From NCBI RefSeq assembly GCF_000716715.1, contig NZ_JNYJ01000030.1, forward strand, positions 124,001-188,000: DNA of 64,000 nt, written 5' to 3'. A model generated the notes under the pieces. That model was not told where the DNA came from. It did no database searches and saw nothing but the letters and a program-made list of their open reading frames with translations. Made by a program: the position numbers and the translations under genes. This stretch comes from Dactylosporangium aurantiacum (GTDB lineage Bacteria; Actinomycetota; Actinomycetes; Mycobacteriales; Micromonosporaceae). Below are positions 1-9,480 of the stretch, piece after piece; position 1 is the first letter of the stretch, and the number at the start of each line of letters is the position of its first letter.

Positions 1-243
1 CGGCCCGTGCCAGGTGATCTTGCCGCCGCGGTCGACGTCGATGACGGGCGTGCCGTCGAACGGGCGGTCGGCGGGCTCGGTCCGCTTCCCCGCGGTGTAG
101 ACGCTCGGGTGCTCCAGCAGCAGCACCGTGTCGGGTGCCGTGCCGTCCGCGACGGCCTCGTGGATCCGCCGCTGCTCGGCCAGGGCCGTCTCGTAGTCGA
201 CGAGACCGGCGCGCACCACCTCAAAACCCAGAATGCTGGTCAC
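1..243 (-). CDS. lipB: Octanoyltransferase LipB, 3' part cut off by window edge
   Basis: LipB moves the octanoyl group from acyl carrier protein to the lipoyl domains of 2-oxoacid dehydrogenase E2 subunits, the first step of lipoate synthesis. Only the first 81 residues are in the window. The visible part has the LipB signatures [14 protein letters not shown] (around residues 42-55) and [10 protein letters not shown] just before the edge, where the RGGxxTxHGPGQ motif begins. The start is a GTG with a TAGGCT -10 box 5 nt upstream, so the mRNA may be leaderless. The E2 and E3 genes it serves lie 2-6 kb away. The start and family are clear; the rest of the gene lies outside the window. Confidence 0.92.
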   Translation of the reverse strand, partial: MTSILGFEVVRAGLVDYETALAEQRRIHEAVADGTAPDTVLLLEHPSVYTAGKRTEPADRPFDGTPVIDVDRGGKITWHGP

Positions 244-248
244 GCCTC

Positions 249-254
249 AGCCTA
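249..254 (-). promoter_or_regulatory. -10 box of lipB (probable leaderless promoter)
   Basis: TAGGCT on the minus strand, separated by 5 nt from the GTG start of lipB. The closeness suggests transcription begins at or next to the start codon. Inferred from sequence only. Confidence 0.45.
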
Positions 255-364
255 ACCCTCGCCCCGGCACGCCGAGCAGGCTCAGAAAGTGTGGACAACG
301 GACATAGTGGTGCGTGACGCGTCACACCTAGCGTGGGCATCCCCCGGAGAGAAAGGGCACCGCC

Positions 365-1585
365 ATGCCCCGTTTCCTGCGTCTCGTCCTGCCCGCGATC
401 GCCGCGGTCGCCGCCGCGATCGGGCTGACCGCCGTGTCCACCCCCGCCTACGCCGCGACGCTGACCGCCGTGTCCGGCTTCGGCTCCAACCCCGGCAACC
501 TCACCATGTACAGCTACCGCCCCGACGGGCTGCCGGCGAACGCGCCGCTGGTCGTCGCCATGCACGGCTGCACCCAGAACGCGACCGACTACTTCACCAA
601 CGCGGGCTGGCGCAAGTACGCCGACCTGTGGCGTTTCGCCCTGGTACTGCCGGAGCAGAAGTCCGCCAACAACAGCTCCAGCTGCTTCAACTGGTTCGAG
701 ACCGGCGACACCGCCCGCGGCGGCGGCGAGGCCCTCTCCGTGAAGCAGATGGTCGACTACGCCGCCACCAACTACCAGGTCGACCGGGGTCGCGTGTACG
801 TGACGGGCCTGTCCGCCGGCGCCGCCATGACCGCGGTGATGCTCGCCACGTACCCCGACGTGTTCGCCGGCGGCGCGATCATGGCGGGCCTGCCGTACCG
901 CTGCGCGACCTCGACGACCAGCGCCTTCAGCTGCATGAACCCCGGCGTCGACAAGACCCCGGCCGCGTGGGGCGACCTGGTCCGCGCCGCGTACAGCGGC
1001 TACACCGGCACCCGCCCGCGCGTGTCGATCTGGCACGGCACGTCCGACACGACGGTCGCCCCGGCCAACGCGACCGAGCTGCGCGACCAGTGGACCAACG
1101 TGCTCGGCGTGTCCCAGACGCCGACCTCCACGTCGTCGCTGCCCGGCGGCACGTCCCTGGCGAACTACGCCGACAAGGTCAAGGTGTACCTGGTCTCCGG
1201 CATGACCCACGCCACCCCCGTCGACCCGGGCAGCGCCACCGAGCAGTGCGGCACCGCCGGCACGTACTACAAGGACACCATCTGCTCGTCGTACTACCAG
1301 GCCCGCGACTGGGGCCTCGACGGCGGCGGCACCACCCCCACCGCGACCGCCTCGCCGACCGCCTCGCCGACGCCGTCGTCCACCCCGTCGTCGACGCCGT
1401 CCGCCGGCCCGTGCGTGCGGGCGTCGAACTACGCGCACGTCACCGCCGGGCGGGCGCACCAGAGCGGCGGGTACACCTACGCGAACGGCTCCAACCAGGC
1501 GATGGGCCTCTACAACGTGTTCATCACCCACGGCCTGCGGCAGACCGGCCCGAACTACTACGTGCTGGCCGACACCGCCTGCTGA
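365..1585 (+). CDS. Secreted PHB-depolymerase-family esterase with C-terminal domain
   Basis: A 406-residue exported alpha/beta-hydrolase of the extracellular PHB depolymerase / feruloyl esterase family, expected to cleave polyester or aryl ester substrates outside the cell. Residues 1-30 form a signal peptide ending AYA. The catalytic domain has the lipase box GLSAG (Ser150), Asp228 in HGTSD and His282 in GMTHATP. A Thr/Ser/Pro-rich linker (about residues 322-348) leads to a 57-residue C-terminal domain bounded by cysteines, of the kind usually thought to bind substrate in these depolymerases. A GGAGAGAAAGG stretch precedes the ATG. The last 28 nt overlap the 3' end of the convergent gene. 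The natural substrate cannot be read from the sequence. Confidence 0.88.
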   Translation: MPRFLRLVLPAIAAVAAAIGLTAVSTPAYAATLTAVSGFGSNPGNLTMYSYRPDGLPANAPLVVAMHGCTQNATDYFTNAGWRKYADLWRFALVLPEQKSANNSSSCFNWFETGDTARGGGEALSVKQMVDYAATNYQVDRGRVYVTGLSAGAAMTAVMLATYPDVFAGGAIMAGLPYRCATSTTSAFSCMNPGVDKTPAAWGDLVRAAYSGYTGTRPRVSIWHGTSDTTVAPANATELRDQWTNVLGVSQTPTSTSSLPGGTSLANYADKVKVYLVSGMTHATPVDPGSATEQCGTAGTYYKDTICSSYYQARDWGLDGGGTTPTATASPTASPTPSSTPSSTPSAGPCVRASNYAHVTAGRAHQSGGYTYANGSNQAMGLYNVFITHGLRQTGPNYYVLADTAC

Positions 1586-2457
1586 AGCGCCGCCTCGACG
1601 GTCCGGTGCGCGAACGGGAAACCCTCGCGCACCAGGACCCCGGGCAGGACCCGCTGGCTGGCCAGGGCCTCGCCGCCGAACTCGCCGACGGCGGCCTTCA
1701 CCGCGAACCCCGGCACCGGCAGCAGGTTCGGCCGGTGCATGACCTTCGCGAGGGCCGCGGAGAACTCGGCGTTGGTGACCGGTTCGGGACCGGTGAGGTT
1801 CACGGGACCCGCGAGGTCCCGGTCGAGGGTGAACAGGACCGCGTCGAGCCAGTCCGGCAGCGACATCCACGGCAGGTACTGCCGGCCGCTGCCCATCCTG
1901 CCCCCGGCGAACAGCTTGAACTGCAGGTACAGCGGCTGCAGCAGCCCACCGTCCTTCGCCAGCGGCAGCCCGGTGCGCAGCAGCGCCACCCGCGCGCCGG
2001 CGTCCTCCGCGGGCCTGGTCGCGGCCTCCCACACCTGGCACAGGTCGGCGAGGAACCCCTCACCGGCGGGGGACAGCTCGTCGACGGGCCGGTCACCGGT
2101 GTCGCCGTAGAACCCGACGGCGGAGGAGTTGAGCAGCACCCGCGGCCCGTCCGGGCCGGCGGCGGCGATCGCCTTCGCCAGCGTCTGGGTCGTGTCGACC
2201 CGGCTGCTGCGCAGCGTCTCCTTGTACTGCGCGGTCCACCGCCGGTCACCCACACCGGCACCCGCCAGGTTGATCACGGCGTCCTTGCCCGCCAGGGCGG
2301 AGGCGTCCAGCAGCCCCGCCGCCGGGTCCCACCGCAACTCACCCGGGTTGCGCGCGGGCCGGCGCACGAGCTGGGTGACCTGGTGACCGGCGGCCCGCAG
2401 GTGCGGCACGAGCCGCCCGCCGAGGAACCCCGACGCGCCCGCGATGACGATCTGCAT
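1558..2457 (-). CDS. TIGR01777-family NAD(P)-binding epimerase-like protein
   Basis: A 299-residue extended SDR-like protein of the TIGR01777 (YfcH/SulA-like) family. The Rossmann motif GASGFLGG sits at residues 7-14, and LNSSAVGFYGDTG near residue 110 is the family counterpart of the SDR active-site region. The C-terminal third ends with the family pattern around VLPGVLVREGFPFAH. No substrate is established for the family. From memory, the same family lies beside the E2 gene in mycobacteria (Rv2216), which agrees with the context here. I chose the ATG at 2457, where the Rossmann strand begins; a GTG at 2478 is possible. Confidence 0.85.
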   Translation of the reverse strand: MQIVIAGASGFLGGRLVPHLRAAGHQVTQLVRRPARNPGELRWDPAAGLLDASALAGKDAVINLAGAGVGDRRWTAQYKETLRSSRVDTTQTLAKAIAAAGPDGPRVLLNSSAVGFYGDTGDRPVDELSPAGEGFLADLCQVWEAATRPAEDAGARVALLRTGLPLAKDGGLLQPLYLQFKLFAGGRMGSGRQYLPWMSLPDWLDAVLFTLDRDLAGPVNLTGPEPVTNAEFSAALAKVMHRPNLLPVPGFAVKAAVGEFGGEALASQRVLPGVLVREGFPFAHRTVEAALQQAVSAST

Positions 2458-2507
2458 GCGGTCATCTTGCCCAGTCACCGGGCTTCAACCACAAATCGAC
2501 GCAACGC

Positions 2508-2535
2508 GACAGGGGCGCCCGGAGGCGCCCCTGTC
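2508..2535 (-). terminator. Intrinsic-type hairpin after the E2 gene
   Basis: Perfect 12-bp stem (GACAGGGGCGCC and its complement) with a 4-nt loop, 15 nt beyond the E2 stop codon on the minus strand. There is no strong T-tract, which is usual for high-GC actinobacteria. Confidence 0.7.
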
Positions 2536-2549
2536 CCGTGGTCCGCGTG

Positions 2550-4421
2550 TTACAGGCCGAGGTCGGCCTCGAAGTTGCCGCCCTCGAGCCGCTCCTTCAC
2601 GGTGGTGAGGAAGCGGGCGGCGTCGGCGCCGTCCACGATGCGGTGGTCGTACGACAGCGCCAGGTACACCATCGACCGCGGGGCGATGATCTCGCCGAGC
2701 TCCGGGTCGGTGATGACGACGGCCCGCTTCACGACCGCGCCGGTGCCGAGGATCGCCACCTGCGGCTGGTTGATGATCGGCGTGTCGAACAGCGCGCCGC
2801 GGCTGCCGGTGTTGGTCAGCGTGAACGTGCCGCCGGCGATGTCGTCCGGGTTGAGCTTGTTGGACCGGGTGCGCTCCGCCACGTCCGCGATCCGCTTGGC
2901 CAGGCCGCCGAGGTTCAGGTCGCCCGCGTTGCGGATGACCGGGACGATGAGCCCCTTCTCGGAGTCCACGGCCATGCCCAGGTGCTCGGCGTCGTGGTAG
3001 GTGACGGTGCCCGCCTCCAGGTCGATCGAGGAGTTCACCGACGGGTGCACCCGCAGCGCCTCGACCGCCGCGAGGGCGAAGAACGGCAGGAACGACAGCT
3101 TCACGCCGTGCGTGTCCAGGAACTGCTGCTTCGCCTTCGCCCGCAGCTTCGCCACCTTGGTGACGTCGACCTCGACGACCGTGGTCAGCTGCGCCGACAC
3201 CTGCAGCGACTCGACCATGCGGCGGGCGATCAGGGCCCGCATCCGGGTCAGCTTCTGCGTCTGGCCGCGCAGCGGGCTCGGCGTCGCCTTCGCCGCCGGG
3301 GCGGCCGGCTGGGCCTGCGCGGCCGGGGCCGCGGCGGGAGCGGGTGCCACGGCGGCCTGCTTGGCCTTCGCGGCGGCGTCCAGGACGTCCTGCTTGCGGA
3401 TGCGTCCGCCGACGCCGGTGCCCGACAGCGCCGACAGGTTGACGCCGTGCTCGGCGGCGAGCTTGCGCACCAGCGGCGTCACGTAGCCGGCCTCGTCGCC
3501 CTCGACCTTGCCGTTGGCGCCGACCGAGGTGGACGGGCCCGCGGCGACGGGCGCGGCGACGGCCGGGGCGGCCTGCGCCGGCTGCGCGGGTGCCGGCGCG
3601 GCCGCCTGCGCGGGCGCCGCGGCCTGCTTCGGCTCGGGCTTCGGCTCGGGCTTCGCCTCCGCCTTCGGCTGCGCCGGCGGTGCGGGCCGCTCGACCTGCT
3701 GCGCGGGCTGGGCCTGCTGCTCCGGCTGCGCCTCGTCGGCCGGCGCGTGCTGCGCCGGCTGCCCGCCGCCCGCGGTGGCGCCGGCGGCGCCGATCACGGC
3801 CAGCTCGGCGCCGACCTCGACGGTCTCGTCCTCGGCGACCTTGATCTCCAGCAGCGTGCCGGCGACCGGCGACGGGATCTCCGTGTCGACCTTGTCGGTG
3901 GAGACCTCCAGCAGCGGCTCGTCGGCCTCGACGGCGTCGCCGACCTGCTTGAGCCAGCGGGTGACGGTGCCCTCGGTCACCGACTCGCCCAGCGCCGGCA
4001 TCTTCAGCGACGTGGTGTCGCCCGACGCGGCGGGCGTCGCGGCGGGCGCTTCGCTCTCCGCGGGCTTCGCGCTTGCGGCGGGCTCGGTGCTTTCCGCGGG
4101 CGCCTCTTGCGCGGCGGGCTCCTCGGCGGCGGGCTCCTCGGCGGCCGGCGCTTCCTGCGCGGCAGGGGCTTCACCGGCGTCGCCGGCGTCGCCGATGACG
4201 GCCAGCTCGGCGCCGACCTCGGCCGTCTCGTCCTCCTGCACCACGATGCGCGTGAGCACCCCGGCCGCCGGTGACGGGATCTCCGTGTCGACCTTGTCGG
4301 TGGAGACCTCGAGCAACGGCTCGTCGGCCTCGACCTGGTCGCCCTCCTGCTTCAACCAGCGGGTGACGGTGCCCTCAGTGACGCTCTCGCCCAACCGGGG
4401 CATGGTGACCGATACCGGCAT
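2550..4421 (-). CDS. sucB: Dihydrolipoamide acyltransferase E2 with two lipoyl domains
   Basis: A 623-residue E2 core of a 2-oxoacid dehydrogenase complex. It has two near-identical lipoyl domains (lipoyl-lysines Lys43 and Lys177 in STDKVDTE), joined by a long Ala/Pro/Glu-rich linker. A peripheral subunit-binding domain follows (about residues 310-350), then a catalytic domain ending in the active-site motif DHRIVDG (His593, Asp597). A clear GAGGAGA ribosome-binding site precedes the ATG. The actinobacterial family is usually named SucB (2-oxoglutarate dehydrogenase E2), but the mycobacterial relative called DlaT serves pyruvate dehydrogenase, so the substrate is not settled. lpdA lies just upstream and lipB nearby. 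Confidence 0.93.
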   Translation of the reverse strand: MPVSVTMPRLGESVTEGTVTRWLKQEGDQVEADEPLLEVSTDKVDTEIPSPAAGVLTRIVVQEDETAEVGAELAVIGDAGDAGEAPAAQEAPAAEEPAAEEPAAQEAPAESTEPAASAKPAESEAPAATPAASGDTTSLKMPALGESVTEGTVTRWLKQVGDAVEADEPLLEVSTDKVDTEIPSPVAGTLLEIKVAEDETVEVGAELAVIGAAGATAGGGQPAQHAPADEAQPEQQAQPAQQVERPAPPAQPKAEAKPEPKPEPKQAAAPAQAAAPAPAQPAQAAPAVAAPVAAGPSTSVGANGKVEGDEAGYVTPLVRKLAAEHGVNLSALSGTGVGGRIRKQDVLDAAAKAKQAAVAPAPAAAPAAQAQPAAPAAKATPSPLRGQTQKLTRMRALIARRMVESLQVSAQLTTVVEVDVTKVAKLRAKAKQQFLDTHGVKLSFLPFFALAAVEALRVHPSVNSSIDLEAGTVTYHDAEHLGMAVDSEKGLIVPVIRNAGDLNLGGLAKRIADVAERTRSNKLNPDDIAGGTFTLTNTGSRGALFDTPIINQPQVAILGTGAVVKRAVVITDPELGEIIAPRSMVYLALSYDHRIVDGADAARFLTTVKERLEGGNFEADLGL

Positions 4422-4469
4422 ATGAACAGTCTCCTCGAACAGTGCTTGTGGCGGTCGGGTCCCTGATGA

Positions 4470-5852
4470 TCAGTGGACGTGCAACGGCTTGCCGGCGAGC
4501 GCCAGGAACGCCTCACCGATCGCCTCGTTCTGCGTGGGGTGCATGTGCACCAGCGGGGCGACGTCGCTCGGGAACGCCTCCCAGTTGTAGATCAACTGTC
4601 CCTCGCCGATCAGCTCGCTCACCCGGGCGCCCACCATGTGGACCCCGACGACCGGGCCGTCCTTGACCCGCACCAGCTTCACGAAACCGGCGGTCTTCAG
4701 GATCTGGCTCTTGCCGTTGCCGGACAGGTCGTACTGCACCGTCTCGATGTTGTCGCCGTGCAGCTCACGGGCCTTCGACTCGTTGAGCCCGACGGACGCG
4801 ACCTCGGGCTCGGAGTACGTCACGCGCGGGATACCCGCCTCGTCGATCACCTGCGGGTGCTGGCCGGCGATCTCCTCGGCGACGAAGATGCCCTGCTGGA
4901 AGCCGCGGTGCGCGAGCTGCACGCCCGGCACGATGTCGCCGACCGCATACACCCCGGGGACGCTGGTGCGCAGCCGCTCGTCGGTGATGACGAACCCGCG
5001 CTCCATCGTGATGCCCTGCTCCTCGTAGCCGAGGTTGGCGGTCGTCGGACCGCGGCCGACGGCGACGAGCAGCAGCTCCGCCTCGATCGTGTCGCCGCCC
5101 TGGATCTTCACCCGGACGCCGGCGTCGGTGCGCTCGACGCTCTCGAACGGCTTACCGACCTTGAACTTGATGCCACGCTTGCGGAACGCCCGCTCCAGCG
5201 CCTTCGAGCTCGCCTCGTCCTCGACCGCGATGAGCCGCGGGAGGGCCTCGACGATCGTCACGTCGACGCCGAACGACTTCCACGCGCTGGCGAACTCGCA
5301 GCCGATGACGCCGCCGCCCAGGATCACCGCGGACGCGGGCACGTGGTCCAGCGCCAGCGCGTGCTCGCTGGTCATGACCCGCTCGCCGTCGATCTCCAGG
5401 CCCGGGAGCGTCTTGGAGTACGAACCGGTCGCCAGGACCACGTTCTTGCCCTGGTAGCGGGTGCCGGCCACCTCGACCGCGTCCGGCGCGACGAGACGCC
5501 CCTCGCCCTCGATCAGCGTCACCTTGCGGGCCTTCGCGAGCCCCTGCAGCCCCTTGTACAGCTTGCTGATGACGCCGTCCTTGTAGGCGTTGACCGCCTT
5601 CATGTCGACGCCGTTGAACGACGCCAGGACGCCGAACTGCTCCGCCTCCCGGGTCGCGTCGGCGACCTCACCGGCGTGCAGCAGTGCCTTCGTGGGGATG
5701 CAGCCGCGGTGCAGGCAGGTGCCGCCCAGCTTGTCCTTCTCGACCAGGCCGACGGACAGGCCCAGCTGCGCCGCGCGGAACGCCGCCGCGTAGCCGCCGC
5801 TGCCGCCGCCCAGGATCAGGACGTCGAAGGAGTTGGCGTGTGGGTCGCTCAC
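4470..5852 (-). CDS. lpdA: Dihydrolipoamide dehydrogenase (E3)
   Basis: A 460-residue flavoprotein that re-oxidises dihydrolipoyl groups on E2 using NAD+. The FAD-binding GGGSGG is at residues 15-20, the redox disulfide Cys46-Cys51 is in GGTCLHRGCIPTK, the NAD motif GGGVIGCEFA is in the middle, and the C-terminal HMHPTQNEAIGE carries the catalytic His-Glu pair. I chose the GTG at 5852 because a GGGAGAA ribosome-binding site precedes it and the FAD strand starts right after; the longer upstream reading frame has no homology-like sequence. The E2 gene follows 48 nt downstream on the same strand, suggesting co-transcription. Confidence 0.95.
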   Translation of the reverse strand: MSDPHANSFDVLILGGGSGGYAAAFRAAQLGLSVGLVEKDKLGGTCLHRGCIPTKALLHAGEVADATREAEQFGVLASFNGVDMKAVNAYKDGVISKLYKGLQGLAKARKVTLIEGEGRLVAPDAVEVAGTRYQGKNVVLATGSYSKTLPGLEIDGERVMTSEHALALDHVPASAVILGGGVIGCEFASAWKSFGVDVTIVEALPRLIAVEDEASSKALERAFRKRGIKFKVGKPFESVERTDAGVRVKIQGGDTIEAELLLVAVGRGPTTANLGYEEQGITMERGFVITDERLRTSVPGVYAVGDIVPGVQLAHRGFQQGIFVAEEIAGQHPQVIDEAGIPRVTYSEPEVASVGLNESKARELHGDNIETVQYDLSGNGKSQILKTAGFVKLVRVKDGPVVGVHMVGARVSELIGEGQLIYNWEAFPSDVAPLVHMHPTQNEAIGEAFLALAGKPLHVH

Positions 5853-6010
5853 GAATTCTCCCAGGTGATGCACGGACCGGTGGGTCCGTGATGGCATGAC
5901 GATCCTTGGCCATCTTGTCACCACCGCTGTCCGCCTGCGACGGTAGGTGCCCCGACGTCGTACGCCGGGTGCCCGCTCGCGGGGGATCCACACGGGGAGG
6001 GATACGGATC

Positions 6011-6325
6011 GTGGCCTGGTTCCGCCGCCGCAAGCCCGCCGCAGGTGGGCGCACCGCGAACCGCGAGGATCTGCGGCACCTGGAGGAGTTCGTCCGGTCC
6101 CGGCGGGGCGTCGAGGGGTTCATCGAACCCCGCACCACAGTGACGGAGACGACACTGTTGCTGATCGCACACGACGGCGAATGGACCCGCCGCCGGGTGG
6201 ACGACCCTCAGGCGGCGCGCCAGTTCGCGCACCGGATGAGCATGCCGATCTACGACGTGGCGCTCGTCGGGTACCCGCAGCGGATGCGCGACTACAACGC
6301 CCGCAACAAGCCCGCCGGGGACTGA
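6011..6325 (+). CDS. Small conserved hypothetical protein
   Basis: A 104-residue basic protein with no domain I recognise. It starts with a basic stretch (AWFRRRKP), has no signal peptide or membrane segment, and has a compact middle part (about residues 20-95) that reads like one folded alpha/beta unit. The GTG at 6011 follows a GGGGAGGGA ribosome-binding site. It is divergent from lpdA and convergent with pepA, and ends in a strong bidirectional hairpin. Good codon use and a proper start signal support a real gene; the function is unknown. Confidence 0.72.
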   Translation: MAWFRRRKPAAGGRTANREDLRHLEEFVRSRRGVEGFIEPRTTVTETTLLLIAHDGEWTRRRVDDPQAARQFAHRMSMPIYDVALVGYPQRMRDYNARNKPAGD

Positions 6326-6344
6326 TCCGTCCGGCGGGCTTTGT
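6308..6344. terminator. Bidirectional hairpin between hypothetical gene and pepA
   Basis: Perfect 11-bp stem AAGCCCGCCGG/CCGGCGGGCTT with a 12-nt loop overlapping the stop codon of the upstream gene. Short T or A runs flank both sides, so it can serve both convergent genes. Confidence 0.75.
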
Positions 6345-6365
6345 GTCGCGTTCGTGTTGGCTGCG

Positions 6366-7925
6366 TCAGTCCTCGGCCGCGATCTCCTCGACCAGGCCGA
6401 TCAGGGTGCGCACCGGCACACCCGTGCCGCCCTTCGACCAGTACCCGAACGCCTCACCGGAGTGGTAGCTCGGCCCGGCGATGTCGATGTGCGCCCACTG
6501 CACGCCCTCGGTCACGAACTCCGACAGGAACACGCCGCCCTGCAGCATGTGCCCCGCCCGGTCCATCCCCGCATTGACCTGCGAGATGTCGGCGACCTCG
6601 GAGTCCATGCCCTTGCGCACGTCCTCCGGCAGCGGCATCGGCCACGCCGGCTCACCGGCCCGCTCACCGGCGTCGCGCACCCGCTCGCACAGCTCCGGCG
6701 TGCCCATCACACCGGCGATCCGCTTGCCCAGCGCGATCACCTGGCCGCCGGTCAGCGTCGACACCTCGAACAGGTAGTCCGGCTCGTCCTCGCAGGCCCG
6801 GGCGATCGCGTCGCCGAGGATCATGCGGCCCTCGGCGTCGGTGTTGAGCACCTCGACCTTGTGACCGTTGTACATCGTCACCACGTCGCCCGGCCGGTAC
6901 GCGCTGCCCGACGCCATGTTCTCCGCCATCGGCGCGTACGCCACGACCGCGACCTTCGGCTTCAGCGCCGCCACCGCGAGCATCGTCGACACGACGGCCG
7001 CCGCGCCGGCCATGTCCGACTTCATCTCCCACATGCCCTGCGCCGGCTTGATCGACACGCCGCCGGTGTCGAACGTGATGCCCTTGCCGACCAGGGCGAT
7101 CCGCCGGGTGGCGCCGGCCGGCTCGTACGCGATGCGCACCATCCGCGGCGCCGCCGCCGAGCCGAGCCCGACCGCGAGGATGCCGCCGTACCCCTGCTTC
7201 GCCAGCGCCTTCTCGTCGAGCACCGTCACGTCCAGCTGGGCGGCCTGCGCCACCTCCGCGGCCTGCGCGGCGAACTGCGGCGGCCGCAGCTCGTTGGGGG
7301 CGGTGTTGACCCAGTCGCGGGTGCGGACCACCGCCGCGGTCACCGTGCCCGCCCGCTTCACCGCCGCCTTGGCCAGGCGCGACCCGGCGTCCGGCACGTG
7401 CAGCGCCACCTTGCGCACCGGGTCCGGCCGCGTCGCCGACGCCTTCGTTTTGTACCCGGCGAACCGGTACGCACCCAGCACGGCACCCTCGGCGACCGCG
7501 CGCACCCCGGCGGTCAGCTCCTCGTCGGTCGGTGTGTCGCGGTCCGACAGCGGCAGCACCAGCGCCACGGACGCCGACCCGGCCAGGGCGCGCGTCGCCG
7601 CGCCGGCGGCCCGGCGCAGCGTCTCCGCCGCCGGCGCGGCACCCGCCGGCTCCGGGCCCAGCCCGACCGCCACGACCAGCGGCGCGGCCACCGCACCGAA
7701 CGCGGCGACCTTCGTCACCTCACCCGGCGCGCCGGTCGCGCCCAGCACCCGCAGCGTCTCGGCCAGCCCGCCGCCCGGACGGTCGCTGAACGCCGCCGCG
7801 ACGCTCTGCGCACCGGAGGCCAGCAGCAGCTTGGTGTCGGCACCGTCCCGTGCGTAGACACCGACGACAACGGCGTCGACGGCGAGCTCGGCGGGGTCGG
7901 TGTCGACCAGGTTCAGGGCGGTCAC
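6366..7925 (-). CDS. pepA: Leucyl aminopeptidase (M17 family)
   Basis: A 519-residue cytosolic, two-metal M17 aminopeptidase that removes N-terminal residues from peptides. The catalytic half carries GKGITFDTGG (residues 281-290), the metal-binding stretch around MKSDMAG (301-307) and the family signature NTDAEGR (361-367). The N-terminal half is the variable M17 macrodomain-like region. The GTG start has a weak GGAG 5 nt upstream. The gene is divergent from gcvT and convergent with the small hypothetical gene. From memory, a similar pepB-gcvT pairing exists in mycobacteria. Confidence 0.94.
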   Translation of the reverse strand: MTALNLVDTDPAELAVDAVVVGVYARDGADTKLLLASGAQSVAAAFSDRPGGGLAETLRVLGATGAPGEVTKVAAFGAVAAPLVVAVGLGPEPAGAAPAAETLRRAAGAATRALAGSASVALVLPLSDRDTPTDEELTAGVRAVAEGAVLGAYRFAGYKTKASATRPDPVRKVALHVPDAGSRLAKAAVKRAGTVTAAVVRTRDWVNTAPNELRPPQFAAQAAEVAQAAQLDVTVLDEKALAKQGYGGILAVGLGSAAAPRMVRIAYEPAGATRRIALVGKGITFDTGGVSIKPAQGMWEMKSDMAGAAAVVSTMLAVAALKPKVAVVAYAPMAENMASGSAYRPGDVVTMYNGHKVEVLNTDAEGRMILGDAIARACEDEPDYLFEVSTLTGGQVIALGKRIAGVMGTPELCERVRDAGERAGEPAWPMPLPEDVRKGMDSEVADISQVNAGMDRAGHMLQGGVFLSEFVTEGVQWAHIDIAGPSYHSGEAFGYWSKGGTGVPVRTLIGLVEEIAAED

Positions 7926-8027
7926 TCGGGCTCCACATCACTGGTGTTCTGCGTCAGCGTTCGCTGCGGCGGTACCGCACCTTCAGCATGCCGCCGATTC
8001 GGGTGCTGGACACGATAACCAACGCGA

Positions 8028-8033
8028 TAGGTT
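8028..8033 (+). promoter_or_regulatory. -10 box of gcvT (probable leaderless promoter)
   Basis: TAGGTT ends 6 nt before the gcvT ATG, and no ribosome-binding site is present. Transcription probably starts at the ATG itself. Confidence 0.55.
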
Positions 8034-8039
8034 GCGGGC

Positions 8040-9137
8040 ATGACGCAACCCTTGCGGCACCCCGCGTTGTATCACCGTCATGCGGCGCTGGGTGCCAAGT
8101 TCGCGGCGTTCGGTGGCTGGGACATGCCGCTGGAATACGCCGGAGGCGGCGTGCTCAAGGAGCATGCGGCGGTCCGCGAGGACGCCGGTGCGTTCGACGT
8201 GTCGCACCTGGGCAAGGCCCGGGTGCGCGGCCGCGGCGCGGCCGACTTCGTCAACCGCTGCCTCAGCAACGACCTCAATCGTATCGCCGCGGGCCAGGCG
8301 CAGTACACCTTGTGCCTGGACGACAACGGTGGCGTGGTGGACGACCTCATCGCGTACCGCTTCGGCGACGACGACGTGTTCCTGATCCCCAACGCGGCGA
8401 ACACCGCGGAGGTGGTGCGCCGGCTCGTCGCGGCCGCGCCGACCGGGATCAGCGTGGTCGACCAGCACGAGCTCTTCGCCGTGCTCGCCGTCCAGGGTCC
8501 CCGCTCCCGGGAGATCCTCACCGGCATCGGCCTGCCCACCGACCACGACTACATGAGCTTCACCGTCTCGTCGTTCCAGGCCAGCGACGTCGTCGTGTGC
8601 CGCACCGGGTACACCGGCGAACACGGCTACGAGCTGGTCGTGCCCTCCCACGACGCGCACGCCCTCTGGGACGCCATCATCGCCGCCGGCGCCCGCCCGT
8701 GCGGCCTGGCCGCCCGCGACACGCTGCGCACCGAGATGGGGTACCCGCTGCACGGCCAGGACCTCTCCCTGGACATCACCCCCGTCCAGGCCCGCTCCGG
8801 CTGGGCCGTCGGCTGGGGCAAGGAGCAGTTCTGGGGCCGCGACGCCCTGCTGGCCGAGAAGGCCGCCGGCCCGCGCCGCCTCCTGTGGGGCATCGAGGCG
8901 TTGGACCGCGGCATCCCGCGCGCCCACATGACGGTCCTGCCGGCCGACGGCGACACCGCGATCGGCGAGGTGACCAGCGGGACGTTCTCACCGACGCGGA
9001 AGGTGGGGATCGGGCTCGCCCTGATCGACACGGTGTCCGGGGTGAAGGAGGGCGACGAGATCGCGCTCGACGTGCGGGGACGCCGGTCGAAGGTCCGCGT
9101 GGTGAAGCCCCCGTTCGTGAAGTCGAACGTGCGCTGA
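8040..9137 (+). CDS. gcvT: Glycine cleavage system T protein (aminomethyltransferase)
   Basis: A 365-residue tetrahydrofolate-dependent aminomethyltransferase that releases ammonia from the aminomethyl group on lipoylated GcvH and forms methylene-THF. The family features run in order: an N-terminal folate-binding half with [11 protein letters not shown], the GYTGEHGYE substrate motif near the middle, [16 protein letters not shown], and a C-terminal barrel ending with [14 protein letters not shown]. The length is normal for GcvT. The other glycine-cleavage genes are not in the window. Control appears to be by a leaderless promoter, since no ribosome-binding site is visible. Confidence 0.95.
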   Translation: MTQPLRHPALYHRHAALGAKFAAFGGWDMPLEYAGGGVLKEHAAVREDAGAFDVSHLGKARVRGRGAADFVNRCLSNDLNRIAAGQAQYTLCLDDNGGVVDDLIAYRFGDDDVFLIPNAANTAEVVRRLVAAAPTGISVVDQHELFAVLAVQGPRSREILTGIGLPTDHDYMSFTVSSFQASDVVVCRTGYTGEHGYELVVPSHDAHALWDAIIAAGARPCGLAARDTLRTEMGYPLHGQDLSLDITPVQARSGWAVGWGKEQFWGRDALLAEKAAGPRRLLWGIEALDRGIPRAHMTVLPADGDTAIGEVTSGTFSPTRKVGIGLALIDTVSGVKEGDEIALDVRGRRSKVRVVKPPFVKSNVR

Positions 9138-9166
9138 GCCTCGCCGGGCCGGTCACGTCGGCTTTT

Positions 9167-9195
9167 GGGGAGGAGCGCCGGTGGTGCTCCTCCCC
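9167..9195 (+). terminator. Hairpin after gcvT
   Basis: Perfect 10-bp stem GGGGAGGAGC/GCTCCTCCCC with a 9-nt loop, about 30 nt after the gcvT stop. A TTTT run lies before the stem rather than after it. Confidence 0.6.
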
Positions 9196-9384
9196 GCGGT
9201 GCCGGTAGGTTACGGAGAGCGACCACTCCGAAGATCAATTTCCATGGGTGGAGTACCGTGACGTTGAGCGGTCGGCCGGCACGCCTCCGGGGGTGGCGCG
9301 GTTGGCATGCGGGGGATGAGACCTCTGAGCGCCTGAGGCGGATGTCGTTGGACGCGTTTCGCTGACTGGGTCCGGCGGGTCGCT

Positions 9385-9480
9385 GGTTCGGCGGGTCGCT
9401 GACTCGGCGGAGTGGCTGGTTCGGCGGGTCGCTGACTCGGCGGAGTGGCTGGTTCGGCGGGTCGCTGACTCGGCGGGTTG
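9385..9480 (+). repeat. Tandem repeat, 33-nt unit, about 3 copies
   Basis: A unit beginning GGTTCGGCGGGTCGCTGACT recurs at 9385, 9418 and 9451. The first two copies match closely and the third diverges at its end. Lies in the convergent gcvT-cobS spacer. Confidence 0.85.

Noticed and set aside
221..3000. Long open frames on both strands across the first 3 kb (for example 221-2041 minus, 289-3000 plus)
   Set aside because: High GC leaves few stops in any frame. These frames lack start signals and any family resemblance, and contradict the well-supported esterase, TIGR01777 and E2 genes.
2538..4425. Plus-strand frames opposite the E2 gene
   Set aside because: They are Ala/Pro/Arg-rich shadow frames of the E2 linker with no domain or start signal.
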